A stretch of DNA of 54,386 bases from CANKHA01 sp035652315 (lineage in GTDB: Bacteria; Pseudomonadota; Alphaproteobacteria; Rhizobiales; Xanthobacteraceae): positions 1 to 54,386 of the forward strand of contig DASREA010000071.1 of assembly GCA_035652315.1 (NCBI GenBank). Reading direction: 5' to 3'. Under the pieces are notes generated by a model that made no database searches, was not told the origin of the DNA, and saw only the letters and a list, made by a program, of their open reading frames with translations. A program made the position numbers and the translations under genes. Shown here piece by piece: positions 41,179 through 50,309 of this stretch. Position 1 is the stretch's first letter. Each line of letters starts with the position of its first letter.

Positions 41179-41928
41179 TCAGGCGCGGATCGCGTGGCCT
41201 TCGGCGAGATCGCGCAGCCAGCGGCGCACGTCGCTCGGGGCTTCGAAATATTCCGCCACGCCGCGGACCTGGCGGCCCACCGATATCGCCACTCCGTCGT
41301 AGTCGGGCATGACGGCGAATGCGGCCTCGTCGGTTTGGTCGTCGCCGATAAAAATCGGCTTGCGATTGGCGAAGGGCGGATGGGTCATCAGGTCGCGAAT
41401 GGCCGTTCCTTTGTTGAAGCCGGCTTTCTTGACCTCGATCACGCGCTTGCCGTGCAGAACTTCCACTGAGTCCGGGGACAGATCGCCGTAGACGGCGGCG
41501 ACGGCGTCCTCGACGGCCTCTTGCTTGTAAGGCACTGTTCGATAGTGCAGCGCGATTGAATAATCCTTGTCCTCGACGATGATGCCCGGAAGCTTGTCGC
41601 CGATTGCGACCAGAAGCTTTCTGATTTCCGGTTCGAGCAGCGGCGTCACCCGACCGCAGATCGGGGCGTTGGGATCGACTCGAATCTCGGCGCCATGGCC
41701 GCCGACGGCGGCGAGCCGCAACGGCGCAAACAAAAGGTCGATGCTGCGCAAGGGTCTGCCGCTCACCAGCGCCAGCGCGCCCTCGGCGCGCTGCTGGAGA
41801 AGGCCGAGTGTCTTGCGCAAGGTCGCGGGGACATGCACCGCGTCGGGCGTTGGCGCGATATCGAGCAAGGTACCGTCGATGTCGAGAAGAATTGCGGTCT
41901 TGCTTATGTCGATGGAACTGACCTTCAC
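41179..41928 (-). CDS. otsB: Trehalose-6-phosphate phosphatase
   Basis: A 249-residue HAD-family phosphatase that releases trehalose from trehalose 6-phosphate. The nucleophile motif is LLDIDGTLLDIAP (first Asp about residue 16), followed by LVSGRPL, GHGAEIR, the cap domain VEVLHGKRVIEVKKAGFNKGTAI with the catalytic lysine, and FIGDDQTDEAAF as motif IV. Length is normal. It converges on the GH15 gene with 21 bases between stops and runs opposite to otsA, so the two pathway genes are not one transcript. No EcfG-type promoter was found upstream. Confidence 0.94.
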   Translation of the reverse strand: MKVSSIDISKTAILLDIDGTLLDIAPTPDAVHVPATLRKTLGLLQQRAEGALALVSGRPLRSIDLLFAPLRLAAVGGHGAEIRVDPNAPICGRVTPLLEPEIRKLLVAIGDKLPGIIVEDKDYSIALHYRTVPYKQEAVEDAVAAVYGDLSPDSVEVLHGKRVIEVKKAGFNKGTAIRDLMTHPPFANRKPIFIGDDQTDEAAFAVMPDYDGVAISVGRQVRGVAEYFEAPSDVRRWLRDLAEGHAIRA

Positions 41929-42101
41929 GAAAAACCCTGGATGCGGCGGTTAAATCGGACAATCAAACGGCGGGATATCTTCGCATCTTTGCATGATGGC
42001 AAGAAGAGGCGGCATTAAAAAGACGATTGAAATGAGAACGATTTAGCCTGCAAATTGTTTCGCCCGCGCGTCCGCGTCGCGGCTCCGATGCACGCGCGGA
42101 A

Positions 42102-42175
42102 TGGCTGGGGAACTAGGATTCGAACCTAGATTAACGGAGTCAGAGTCCGCTGTTCTACCGTTGAACTATTCCCCA
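42102..42175 (-). tRNA. tRNA-Gln(CTG)
   Basis: The minus strand reads a complete cloverleaf of 74 bases including an encoded CCA. The acceptor TGGGGAA pairs with TTCCCCA, the D arm is GTTCAACGGTAGAAC, the anticodon arm is GCGGA-CTCTGAC-TCCGT with anticodon CTG (codon CAG), and the T arm has GGTTCGAATCC. No integrase or duplicated 3' end is nearby, so it is not marking a genomic island here. Confidence 0.96.
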
Positions 42176-42570
42176 ACACGACGCGAAGGACCGATTGAGC
42201 GATCCTCCACGCAAGGCAGCCGGCAAGGCGGGCCTGATGCGTGCTGGCGCGAGCGCTTTTAGATCAAACCGAAGATGGATTATCAAGCGTCAAGGCAAGA
42301 TGACAATCCGGCTCGCCGCGGGTCGGCGCAGCTCTCGCAAGGCCTTCCTTTCCTGGTGCTAGGGGCCATGGTTTACGAAATGGCGCGACAGCGTGGCCTC
42401 GGCAAAGACATTCCGCGCGAGCTGTTGCTGCAGAATAGCCGCGATTGATCCGCTTCGCCGCCGGGGGGAAATCCGCAGGTTGCTTAGGCCGCGCGGCCTG
42501 TTACACTCGCGTGATTTTGCAACACGCTGCGCTGTCGAGCCGGGGGCTTCGGCGCGGAGGAAGGCATTTG
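42176..42570. other. 395-base intergenic region between tRNA-Gln and the Ppx/GppA gene
   Basis: I see no convincing gene. It should hold the tRNA promoter (leftward) and the Ppx/GppA promoter (rightward). A 26-codon frame starting ATG at 42369 (MVYEMARQRGLGKDIPRELL) ends at 42449; it reads like protein but has no ribosome binding site and may be a leader or relic. Confidence 0.4.
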
Positions 42571-43692
42571 ATGGACGACGAGGCCCGGGCAACCGGTGGC
42601 CTCGACCGAGCCCGCGAGCCGGCGCTGCGAGGGCGTCGCCGTTGGGCCCGGCGACCACCTTTCGACGGATCGCGGCATCGGTTGGCGCGCGAGCGCGATG
42701 CACGCGCGGTGACCTATGCCGCGCTCGATCTCGGCACCAATAATTGCCGGCTTCTTGTCGCGCGGCCCACGGCGAACAGCTTTCGCGTGGTCGACGCCTT
42801 TTCCCGCATCATTCGCCTGGGCGAAGGGCTTTCCGCCTCCGGGCGCCTGAGCGAGGCCGCGATCGGCCGCGCCGTCGAAGCCCTGGCGATATGCCGCGAC
42901 AAGATGCAAAACCGCGCCGTCACGAGAGCGCGGCTGATCGCCACCGAAGCCTGTCGCAGCGCCGAGAATGGCGCGGAATTTCGCACCCGCGTCGCCGAGC
43001 AGGTGGGGCTCGATCTCGAAATCGTCGATCGCGAGACCGAAGCGGAGCTCGCCGCCGGCGGCTGCACCCCGCTGCTCGAGGCGCAAGCGGAGGGTGTGAT
43101 CCTTTTCGACATCGGCGGCGGGTCGTCGGAGCTGGTGCGTCTCGGGCCGGCGCGACAAAGCCCCGGCGGTCCGCCACTGCCGGATATTCGCGGCTGGGTT
43201 TCCGTGCCGATCGGCGTCGTGACGCTGGCCGAGCGGTACGGCGGCATCAACGTCACCCCGGAGGTTTATGAAGCCATGGTGGCGGAAGTGGCGGCCTTTA
43301 TTGCCAGCTTTGCCGTCGAACATCACATGCGCGGGTTGAACCCTATCTATCTGCTCGGCACTTCGGGGACGGTGACCACCATTGCCGGCGTGCATCTCGG
43401 TCTCAGGCGCTACGATCGCCGTTACATCGATGGCTGCTGGATGACCGCCGAGCAGATTTCCAGCGTCAGCGACCGGCTTCTCGCCATGAGTTACGAGGAA
43501 CGCGTCGCCAACCCCTGCATCGGCATCGAACGTGCGGATCTTGTGCTTGCCGGCTGCGCGATCCTGGAGGCAATCCGCCGGGCCTTTCCCTGCGAGCGCG
43601 TGCGCGTCGCCGATCGCGGGCTGCGCGAAGGCATGCTGGTGCAAATGATGCGCGCTGACGGCGTCTGGGCCGGGCAGGGCGCGCCGACATGA
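42571..43692 (+). CDS. Ppx/GppA family phosphatase (exopolyphosphatase type)
   Basis: A 373-residue protein of the ASKHA fold. A basic extension of about 45 residues leads to the phosphate-binding loop AALDLGTNNCRLLVA, then ATEACRSAENG, VDRETEAELA, the second loop ILFDIGGGSSELV and LLGTSGTVTTIAG. It hydrolyses terminal phosphate from polyphosphate or pppGpp; the short alphaproteobacterial form is not resolved between the two. GGAGGAAGG precedes the ATG at 42571. Its stop overlaps the rlmE start as ATGA, so the two are translated together. Confidence 0.92.
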   Translation: MDDEARATGGLDRAREPALRGRRRWARRPPFDGSRHRLARERDARAVTYAALDLGTNNCRLLVARPTANSFRVVDAFSRIIRLGEGLSASGRLSEAAIGRAVEALAICRDKMQNRAVTRARLIATEACRSAENGAEFRTRVAEQVGLDLEIVDRETEAELAAGGCTPLLEAQAEGVILFDIGGGSSELVRLGPARQSPGGPPLPDIRGWVSVPIGVVTLAERYGGINVTPEVYEAMVAEVAAFIASFAVEHHMRGLNPIYLLGTSGTVTTIAGVHLGLRRYDRRYIDGCWMTAEQISSVSDRLLAMSYEERVANPCIGIERADLVLAGCAILEAIRRAFPCERVRVADRGLREGMLVQMMRADGVWAGQGAPT

Positions 43693-44384
43693 GCGCGGAC
43701 CGAATCCGAAACGGCAGCCGCGCGCTGAAAGTGCGGGTGAGGAAAGGAAAAGGGCGATCGCTGTCGTCGAAGCTCTGGCTCGAACGTCAGCTCAACGATC
43801 CCTACGTCGCACGCGCCAAGCGCGAAGGTTACCGCTCGCGGGCCGCGTTCAAGCTCGCGGAAATCGATGACAAGCAGCATTTGCTCAAAGCCGGAGCCAA
43901 CGTGGTCGATTTGGGCGCTGCTCCCGGCGGCTGGAGTCAGGTCGCCGCGCAGCGCGTCGGCGCGACGGAAGGCAGGGGGCGGGTCGTGGCCATCGATATC
44001 CTGCCGATGGAACCGATCCGCGGCGTCGAGTTTCTGCAGCTCGATTTTCTCGATCGAGATGTGCCGCAGCGCTTGCGCGAGGTGCTCGGCCGCCCCGCCG
44101 ACGTGGTTCTTTCCGACATGGCGCCGAATGCCACCGGACACCGGCAGACGGATCATTTGCGGATCATGGGTCTGGTCGAGGCTGCGGCGGATTTCGCGCG
44201 CGAGGTTCTCAAGCCGGGCGGCGTTTTTGTCGCCAAGGTCTTGCAGGGCGGCACCGAAAGCGCTCTGCTGGCCGAGCTCAAGCGTCAATTCGCCAGCATC
44301 AAGCACATCAAGCCGGCGGCGAGCCGTGCGGATTCGGCCGAACTCTATCTCTTGGCCATCGGTTTTCGCGGCGGGGACCGCTAG
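43689..44384 (+). CDS. rlmE: 23S rRNA (uridine-2'-O)-methyltransferase RlmE
   Basis: A 231-residue RrmJ/FtsJ methyltransferase that modifies U2552 of 23S rRNA. A basic N-terminus leads to YRSRAAFKLAEIDD (catalytic Lys), the SAM-binding DLGAAPGGWSQVA, VVAIDILPM, the catalytic Asp in VVLSDMAPNATG, the second catalytic Lys in FVAKVLQGG, and a Glu in SAELYLLAIGF, giving the K-D-K-E tetrad. The start overlaps the ppx stop by four bases. The ppx-rlmE pair is conserved in Rhizobiales. Confidence 0.94.
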   Translation: MSADRIRNGSRALKVRVRKGKGRSLSSKLWLERQLNDPYVARAKREGYRSRAAFKLAEIDDKQHLLKAGANVVDLGAAPGGWSQVAAQRVGATEGRGRVVAIDILPMEPIRGVEFLQLDFLDRDVPQRLREVLGRPADVVLSDMAPNATGHRQTDHLRIMGLVEAAADFAREVLKPGGVFVAKVLQGGTESALLAELKRQFASIKHIKPAASRADSAELYLLAIGFRGGDR

Positions 44385-44388
44385 CCTC

Positions 44389-45048
44389 GTGGCGCTTCGT
44401 CTCGTCATCGGGAACAAGAATTATTCCTCCTGGTCCATGCGTCCCTGGATGGCGATGAAAGGGACCGGCATGACTTTCGAGGAGACCGTGATCCCGCTTT
44501 ACGAACCGGAGTCGAAGGCGGCAATCCTGCGCTATTCCCCTGCGGGAAAGGTGCCCATTCTTGTCGACGGCGACCGGCAGGTCTGGGAATCGCTCGCGAT
44601 CATCGAGTACCTGGCGGAGAAATTCCCAGAGCGCCGCCTCTGGCCGGATGACGCCGGGGCGCGGGCGCATGCACGCGCGATCTCGGCGGAAATGCACGCC
44701 GGCTTCATGCCCTTGCGCCGGCATTGCCCGATGAATTTTCGGCGCCAGCCTAAAGCCCGGGAATTGACCGCCGAGGTCAAAGCCGATGTCGCGCGTATCG
44801 AAGCGATGTGGACCGATTGCCGCAAGCGTTATGGCGGGCCTTTTTTGTTCGGCTCATTCGGCGCCGCGGATGCGATGTATGCCCCGGTGATATCGCGCTT
44901 TCACAGCTATCGCGTCGAGGTCGGCGCCGCCGCCCGCGATTATGTGAACGCTGTCATGGCGTTGCCGGCATGGCACGAATGGTCGGCGGCCGCGCACGCC
45001 GAACCGTGGACCGTGCCATCGTTCGAAGTGGACGACGACTCTCGTTAG
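44389..45048 (+). CDS. Glutathione S-transferase family protein
   Basis: A 219-residue GST. The thioredoxin-like N-terminal domain has RLVIGNKNYSSWSMRPWMAMKGTG (catalytic Ser/Tyr region), GKVPILVDGDRQVWESLAIIEYLAEKF (cis-Pro and the Glu-Ser pair that bind glutathione). The helical C-terminal domain has FLFGSFGAADAMYAPVISRFH. This is the ySSWSxRPW subgroup, close to zeta-like or YfcF-type GSTs. The start is GTG at 44389, four bases after rlmE; the open frame upstream overlaps rlmE out of frame and is not coding. Its end overlaps the stop of the convergent P-type ATPase gene. The substrate is unknown. Confidence 0.87.
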   Translation: MALRLVIGNKNYSSWSMRPWMAMKGTGMTFEETVIPLYEPESKAAILRYSPAGKVPILVDGDRQVWESLAIIEYLAEKFPERRLWPDDAGARAHARAISAEMHAGFMPLRRHCPMNFRRQPKARELTAEVKADVARIEAMWTDCRKRYGGPFLFGSFGAADAMYAPVISRFHSYRVEVGAAARDYVNAVMALPAWHEWSAAAHAEPWTVPSFEVDDDSR

Positions 45049-47636
45049 CGCGCGCTTTCATCCCTGCTCGCGTAGGAGCGCAGTTGGTCGCGCCACAACC
45101 ATTTTAACAGCTCAAGGACGACAAGCGCCAGAAATCCCGCGCCGAGCGTAATCGCAAGGTCGTCGAGGTGCAGCGGACCGAAACGGAAGAGGGCGCTCGC
45201 ATAGGGCCAGAGGAGTGTCAGGCTCAAGGCTACCGTGACCGCGCACAGCACAAGCGCCAAAGTCGGATTCGGCCGCCTGAGCGCGGTAATCAGCGAAATG
45301 CTGAAGGACCGATTGACGAAGATCAGGCTGATGATCAGTAAAACCAGCGAGAAAAAGGTCAGCGCGCGGACTTCATTTTCCGGCATGCCTCTGGCAAAGC
45401 CGCCCAAGAAGATCGCGGCCACGACCGCAAGGGCGAAACCGCCTTGCAGCAGACTCCACCCGATGAGGGGCCAGGAAAATAGAGGTTCGTTGGGATCGCG
45501 CGGCCGCCGCCGCATCACATCGCGTTCTTCGGTCTCGGCCTCGAAGACGAGCGAGCAGACCGGATCGATCACCATTTCGAGGAAAGCGATATGCATGGGC
45601 TCCAATACGATAGGCAGCCCGAAAAGGAGCGGCAGCAGCGCCAGGCCCGCGATGGGCACGTGCACCGCAAGGATGAAGCCCATCGCCTTGCGCAGATTGT
45701 CATAGATGCGACGGCCAAGGCGGATGGCGGTGACGATGGACCCGAAGTCGTCGTCGAGCAGCACGATCGTCGAGGCTTCGCGCGCCACGTCGGTTCCTCG
45801 TTCACCCATGGCTATCCCGATATCGGCGGCCTTGAGCGAGGGGGCGTCATTGACCCCGTCGCCGGTCATGGCGACGACCTCTCCATTTGTCTTGAGCGCG
45901 CTGACGATACGGAGCTTCTGTTCGGGCATGATTCGGGCGAACACGCTCGTCGTCCGCACCCGCGCCGCCAGGGCCGGCTCGTCGAGTTGCTCGAGCTCCG
46001 GCCCCGTCGCCAGATTCTCAGCGGCGATGCCGGCCTGCCGGGCGATGGCCCGGGCCGTCGCCGGATAATCACCGGTTATCATGATGACTCGGATTCCGGC
46101 CGAGCGGCATTCCTTCACCGCCTCCTCAACGCCTTCGCGCAGCGGATCGGCAAGTCCGAGCAGTCCGAGGAATTCGAAATCGAGATTCCGGGGCGATTCC
46201 GGCCACGTCGGGCCGGGAAAGGCGGCGCGCGCCACGCCGAGTACCCGCAACCCTTCGCCGGCCATGACGTCGATCATGCGTGTCAGCGCCGCGACTTCGC
46301 CAGGAGCAAGGTGGCAAAGCGCGGCGATTGCTTCGGGGGCACCCTTGGCGGCAACCACGAAGGCGGCTTTTTCAGGGTCTGGCTGCCAGACTTGTGAAAC
46401 CGCCAGGAGGTCGCGGCGCAGCCCATAAGTATGGACGAGCTTCCACTGCGCCCCTGGAGGTTCCGCGCCGCCGGTCAGCCGTGCCTGCGCGAGCGAGTAC
46501 AGCGCCGTTTCCATTGGGTCGATGGAATGGGGAACACTCGCGAGAAAACCGAACTCGGCCAGCAACCGGAAATTCTCCGGGACCGGGATCCCGCGCGACG
46601 CCTGAAGCGAGAAAGCCTCTCCACCCTTCAGGCGCAGTTCGGTCACCGCCATCCGATTTTCGGTCAACGTCCCGGTCTTGTCGGTACACAAAACGGTGGC
46701 GGACCCGAGCGTCTCGATCGCCGCTGCCCGCCGTGTCAGCACGCGCGCCCGCGATATGCGCCAGGCGCCCATCGCCATGAACACGGTCAGCACGACCGGA
46801 AATTCTTCCGGCAGCATCGACATGCCGAGTGCGATACCGGCGAGGAGTGCGTCGAGCCACCCTCCGCGCAACGTCCCGTAGAGGAGCACCACTAGGCCGC
46901 TGATGCCACCGCCGACGGTGGCGAATATCCGCACCAAGCGCCGGGTCTGGGCCTGAAGCCGCGGCGGGCGCGTCTCCAGGGCGCCAAGTGATTGGCCGAT
47001 CCTTCCGATTTCGCTGCGTGCGCCGGTGGCAGTCACTTCACAAATTGCGGTGCCCCGCACAACCAGCGATCCGGAAAATACGTAGGGCAGATTGTCGCCG
47101 CCCGGCCGCGGCGCTTGACCCAAACCGGCAGGCGAGCCAGCCACTTTGCGTACAGGTACGGATTCGCCGGTCAAGAGCGACTCGTCGGTCTGAAGGTCGT
47201 GGCTTTGGATCAGAATGGCATCGGCGGGGACACGGTCGCCTTCGGCGAGCACCACGATGTCGCCCCGCACGACGTCGCGTCCGGCGATGCGCTTGCGCAT
47301 GCCGTCACGGATGACCAAAGCGCGCGGGCTTGTCAGATCGCGCAACGCTTCGAGAACCCGCTCGGTCCGGCTTTCCTGGACGATGGTGATCACGACCGAG
47401 ATGGTGGCAAAGACGAGCAGGATGAGAGCATCCTGCAACTCGCCGATGATGAGATAGATCACGCCGCCGGCCAGGAGCAGAGCCAGCATCGGCTCGCGCA
47501 GGACTTCGGCGGCGATACGAACCGTCGTCCGGCGGCCAGGGCGCGGCAGCTCATTGCCGCCCTCGGCTTTCAGCCGGGCTTGTGCTTGCGCCTCGCTCAG
47601 TCCCTGGATCGAAGCTGGCACCGAATGGTTGGGCAT
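45045..47636 (-). CDS. P-type cation-transporting ATPase (P2, PMR1/Ca2+-like)
   Basis: An 863-residue membrane ATPase. In order: a cation-ATPase N-terminal domain (GLSEAQAQARLKAEGGNELP), membrane helices, the actuator TGES (residues 157-160), M4 with MLPEEFPVV (275-283), the phosphorylated Asp319 in DKTGTLT, a nucleotide-binding domain, the hinge TGDGVNDAPSLKAADIGIAMG, and six C-terminal helices. M4 PEEFPV instead of PEGLP marks a bacterial subgroup whose ion, Ca2+, Mg2+ or another cation, is not settled by sequence. No regulator is adjacent. It is divergent from doxX across 239 bases. Confidence 0.9.
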   Translation of the reverse strand: MPNHSVPASIQGLSEAQAQARLKAEGGNELPRPGRRTTVRIAAEVLREPMLALLLAGGVIYLIIGELQDALILLVFATISVVITIVQESRTERVLEALRDLTSPRALVIRDGMRKRIAGRDVVRGDIVVLAEGDRVPADAILIQSHDLQTDESLLTGESVPVRKVAGSPAGLGQAPRPGGDNLPYVFSGSLVVRGTAICEVTATGARSEIGRIGQSLGALETRPPRLQAQTRRLVRIFATVGGGISGLVVLLYGTLRGGWLDALLAGIALGMSMLPEEFPVVLTVFMAMGAWRISRARVLTRRAAAIETLGSATVLCTDKTGTLTENRMAVTELRLKGGEAFSLQASRGIPVPENFRLLAEFGFLASVPHSIDPMETALYSLAQARLTGGAEPPGAQWKLVHTYGLRRDLLAVSQVWQPDPEKAAFVVAAKGAPEAIAALCHLAPGEVAALTRMIDVMAGEGLRVLGVARAAFPGPTWPESPRNLDFEFLGLLGLADPLREGVEEAVKECRSAGIRVIMITGDYPATARAIARQAGIAAENLATGPELEQLDEPALAARVRTTSVFARIMPEQKLRIVSALKTNGEVVAMTGDGVNDAPSLKAADIGIAMGERGTDVAREASTIVLLDDDFGSIVTAIRLGRRIYDNLRKAMGFILAVHVPIAGLALLPLLFGLPIVLEPMHIAFLEMVIDPVCSLVFEAETEERDVMRRRPRDPNEPLFSWPLIGWSLLQGGFALAVVAAIFLGGFARGMPENEVRALTFFSLVLLIISLIFVNRSFSISLITALRRPNPTLALVLCAVTVALSLTLLWPYASALFRFGPLHLDDLAITLGAGFLALVVLELLKWLWRDQLRSYASRDESAR

Positions 47637-47875
47637 CGGATATCGTCAATTGCCGAAACGCGGGCGTTTAAACCATGTTTGCGGATTAACTCTATTTCGG
47701 CAACGAAGCGCCGAAACGTGAGTTTTTCCCAGTAGCGAGCCGGCCGTTCGTGCGGTAAATCAACGACACGCCTTCGCCTGGCGGCGAAGCAACGGATGGA
47801 CGTAAGCTTCGCGGCCTCACGGATCGGTGGGTCGCCTGACCGAATGCCGGAGAGACCGGCGAAAGGAAGGCATTC

Positions 47876-48322
47876 ATGAATATTTTGTTTGTTGTCGCGC
47901 GCGTGCTTCTGGTCTTGATCTTCATCATTTCCGGGGCCGAGAAGTTGCTGGACCTGACGGCAACCGCGCAGCAGATTGGCGGTTATGTGACCGTCCCCGA
48001 CGCGCTTTCTGGCTACGCCACCCAGTTGCAGCAGGCGACCGGCATGACCGTCGCGCAGCTTCTCGCCATCGTTATTGGCGTTGTTGAAATCGCCGGCGGG
48101 TTGCTGATCGCGTTCAATATCGCGACGCGGACGGCGGCCGCCGTCCTTGCGATCTTTACGCTGCTGACTATCGTTTACGTCCATAATTTCTGGGCAATGA
48201 CCGGCGCGCCACGCGCTGACAACATGATTCATGCCCTGAAAAATCTGTCGATGATCGGCGGCTTGCTGACTTACGTCGTTCTCGGCTCCTGGCGGCCGGC
48301 GCCGCCGCGCCAGCAGATATAG
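47876..48322 (+). CDS. DoxX family membrane protein
   Basis: A 148-residue four-helix protein. It has FVVARVLLVLIFIISGAEKLLDLTATAQQI (the arginine/GxEKL signature of DoxX), MTVAQLLAIVIGVVEIAGGLLIAFN with the conserved E-GGLLI, and further helices around AAAVLAIFTLLTIVYVHNFW and GGLLTYVVLGSW. DoxX-type proteins are linked to membrane thiol or redox homeostasis in several bacteria, but the reaction is unclear. GAAAGGAAGG precedes the ATG at 47876. A strong hairpin follows at 48358. Confidence 0.9.
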   Translation: MNILFVVARVLLVLIFIISGAEKLLDLTATAQQIGGYVTVPDALSGYATQLQQATGMTVAQLLAIVIGVVEIAGGLLIAFNIATRTAAAVLAIFTLLTIVYVHNFWAMTGAPRADNMIHALKNLSMIGGLLTYVVLGSWRPAPPRQQI

Positions 48323-48357
48323 CCGCCAAGCGCGTTATCATCATCGCTTTGCAAGGA

Positions 48358-48381
48358 AAGGGCGGCCCAAGGGCCGCCCTT
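48358..48381 (+). terminator. Terminator hairpin after doxX
   Basis: An 11-base-pair perfect stem (AAGGGCGGCCC at 48358-48368 and its complement at 48371-48381) with a minimal loop, followed by a weak T-containing tract TAGTTTG. It lies 36 bases after the doxX stop. Confidence 0.65.
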
Positions 48382-48509
48382 AGTTTGATACGCCACGCGG
48401 GAGGAACCCGATAACCTCGGCCCCGATACCGCGGGCCGCGTGAGCGAAAATCAAAAATCTTATTAGGCGATTCGCGCCGTCGCGTCACGCGTTAATGGGC
48501 GGCCTGTGC

Positions 48510-49070
48510 TTAAGTCGCCGTCCAGGTCACGAGTGTCGTCCCGGTGCCCGGATCGATGACGCGCCGAGGCCCCGGTTGCAGGCCGTGCGATCGCAGCACC
48601 TCTTCGGGGGCCAGGCGCGGCACATCCGGGAAGACGGGCCGGCCGCCCGGCAGCCGCACATGATCGGCGCGCGTCAGATGAAAGGCGTCATAGCCGATGT
48701 CGAGAAACATCCCGAATATCTCGGTACCGCCGATGACGGCGAGGACGCCGCCATCGAGCCCAAGGGCGTCCCATGCTCGCTCGAAAGGCGCGCCGGCGGG
48801 GTTCCAGAGAACAGCCTTCGGATTCGCCGGATCGCGGCCGATATCTGCGACTTTTCGAGTGACGATAATGCGGGGGCGTGTCGCCGATTTCGGCCCGCCC
48901 TCATGCGAATACCGACCGTGCACGACAGCATCCGCCTTTTGCAGGGAGCCGTGGAAAAAACGCTGATCGCCGGGAATCTTCAGTTCTGGCGGCATGACCC
49001 CCTCCGCATTGGCGAGCATGCCGTCAGCGGAAACGATGGCGTAGCCCTCGATGCGATCAGGCCGTCCCAT
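48510..49070 (-). CDS. Dihydrofolate reductase family protein
   Basis: A 186-residue protein with the DHFR/RibD fold: IEGYAIVSADGMLANAEGVMP at the N-terminus (EGYAIVSADG strand), ADAVVHGRYSHEGG, RIIVTRK, VLAVIGGTEIFGMFLDIGYDAFHLTRADHV (the GGxxIF NADPH-binding loop) and FPDVP. It may reduce dihydrofolate or a related pterin. The divergent motifs differ from canonical FolA (no SADGMLAxxGxLPW), so the substrate is open. ATG 49070 is the family start; the frame extends upstream through the neighbouring terminator. It is transcribed leftward after the deacetylase gene but separated by a terminator. Confidence 0.82.
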   Translation of the reverse strand: MGRPDRIEGYAIVSADGMLANAEGVMPPELKIPGDQRFFHGSLQKADAVVHGRYSHEGGPKSATRPRIIVTRKVADIGRDPANPKAVLWNPAGAPFERAWDALGLDGGVLAVIGGTEIFGMFLDIGYDAFHLTRADHVRLPGGRPVFPDVPRLAPEEVLRSHGLQPGPRRVIDPGTGTTLVTWTAT

Positions 49071-49082
49071 CCTCTTCGTCCT

Positions 49083-49115
49083 CAAAACAAAGCGCCAGGG
49101 CATTTGCCCTGGCGC
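49083..49115 (-). terminator. Rho-independent terminator of the polysaccharide deacetylase gene
   Basis: On the minus strand a perfect 11-base-pair stem (GCGCCAGGGCA paired with its complement, 49115-49092) with a two-base loop is followed by TTTGTTTT (49091-49083 region). It lies 32 bases after the deacetylase stop and just before the DHFR-family start. Confidence 0.88.
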
Positions 49116-49146
49116 CATGATACCTTGTCGACTTAGAGCGCGCCGC

Positions 49147-50109
49147 TCACTGGACCGTGCGTACCACGCTGGACATCGGCCGCTGGCTGACATTGGCCGG
49201 CCCGAGTTCCTTGCGGACCGCATCGTCAAACTCGGGAATGGTTTGCATCTGCGGGTCCTTGGCTTTGATGTGCACGATCTTATAGCCACCGGCCTTGAGC
49301 TCCGCCAGGAGCGGTGCCACCGCATTGGCGGACCAGGGATGGTTTTCGTGAATGAGGACGATGCCTTTCCCGTCCTTTTTCAACTTTGCCATCACCGATT
49401 TCACGACCTGCTCCGGCTTTCGCATCTTGAAATCGAAGGAGTCGATATCGGTCGAGAAGATACCGATGTTCCGGGTGCCGAGATAAGAGATCATCTCCGG
49501 CGGCTGACGGAGATCGGGAAAGCGGAAGAAGGGGGCCGGCGGATGTCCCAACGCCAATCCCACCGCGCTCGCGCCCTTTTCGATCTCTTCCTTGGCCTGA
49601 TCCGGAGTCAGTTTGGAAAGATCCTTGTGCGACCAGGTATGGGAGCCAATCGTATCGCCCCTTTGGTCGTGGCGCTTGAGCATCTGCGGGTAGTAAGTGG
49701 CGTGCAGGCCGATCGGGAAGAACAGCGCCTTGACGCACTCTTTGTCCAGCGCGTCGATCAGGATCGGCGTCGTCACCCACGGCCCGTCGTCGAACGTCAG
49801 CACCACTTCCTTTGGCTGCAGAAAATCATAGGCCTTGAAATGCTGCGATCCGAAGCCGGGGCCGCCGGCGGTGTCGATTTCCACGACGCGCGATATTCCG
49901 ATCGCGTTAGGATTTTTGCAGGTTGATTCCGTCGCGACAGCCGGGGCCGGAGCCGCCGGCGCCGCGCTTTCGGTCGATACCGGCGCCGGTGGAGTGCTGG
50001 ACGTCGTCGGCGCGGCGGAAGGCATCGGCCCGAGAATACGCTGCGCCTGCGCCGCGCCGCTCACCGCAAGCGACACGGAGATTGCCAAGAGATAACCACC
50101 CACACGCAT
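49147..50109 (-). CDS. Secreted polysaccharide deacetylase (NodB-type domain)
   Basis: A 320-residue exported enzyme. The signal peptide (MRVGGYLLAISVSLAVSGAAQA) is followed by a Pro/Ala/Ser-rich linker to about residue 60. The carbohydrate esterase 4 domain has metal-binding TFDDGPW, SHTWSHKDL (HxxxH), FFRFPDL and IVLIHENHPWSANAV. It removes acetyl groups from an N-acetyl sugar polymer in the periplasm or outside the cell; chitin oligomers, peptidoglycan or a biofilm polysaccharide are all possible. GGAAGCA precedes the ATG at 50109. It has its own terminator and so is a single-gene unit. Confidence 0.92.
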   Translation of the reverse strand: MRVGGYLLAISVSLAVSGAAQAQRILGPMPSAAPTTSSTPPAPVSTESAAPAAPAPAVATESTCKNPNAIGISRVVEIDTAGGPGFGSQHFKAYDFLQPKEVVLTFDDGPWVTTPILIDALDKECVKALFFPIGLHATYYPQMLKRHDQRGDTIGSHTWSHKDLSKLTPDQAKEEIEKGASAVGLALGHPPAPFFRFPDLRQPPEMISYLGTRNIGIFSTDIDSFDFKMRKPEQVVKSVMAKLKKDGKGIVLIHENHPWSANAVAPLLAELKAGGYKIVHIKAKDPQMQTIPEFDDAVRKELGPANVSQRPMSSVVRTVQ

Positions 50110-50309
50110 TTGCTTCCTCCAATCCGCCTTTGCGGAAATCGTGGCCGGCTGCCTGGCCGGTTCGGGGATGCCCGACTGTTGGACATTCTGACATGAACGA
50201 TCTGCCGCAACAACATGTCGCGGAGAGTTGGGCGGTTTTGCGAGTTTCCAGGCGCGCCGATTAACCTTAGCGCTCTGCCACAATTGCGAATGGTTTGCAG
50301 CCGCCGGTG

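Noticed and set aside
42102..42175. tRNA-Gln as an attachment site of an integrated element
   Set aside because: No integrase, no repeat of the tRNA 3' end, and housekeeping genes (ppx, rlmE) follow.
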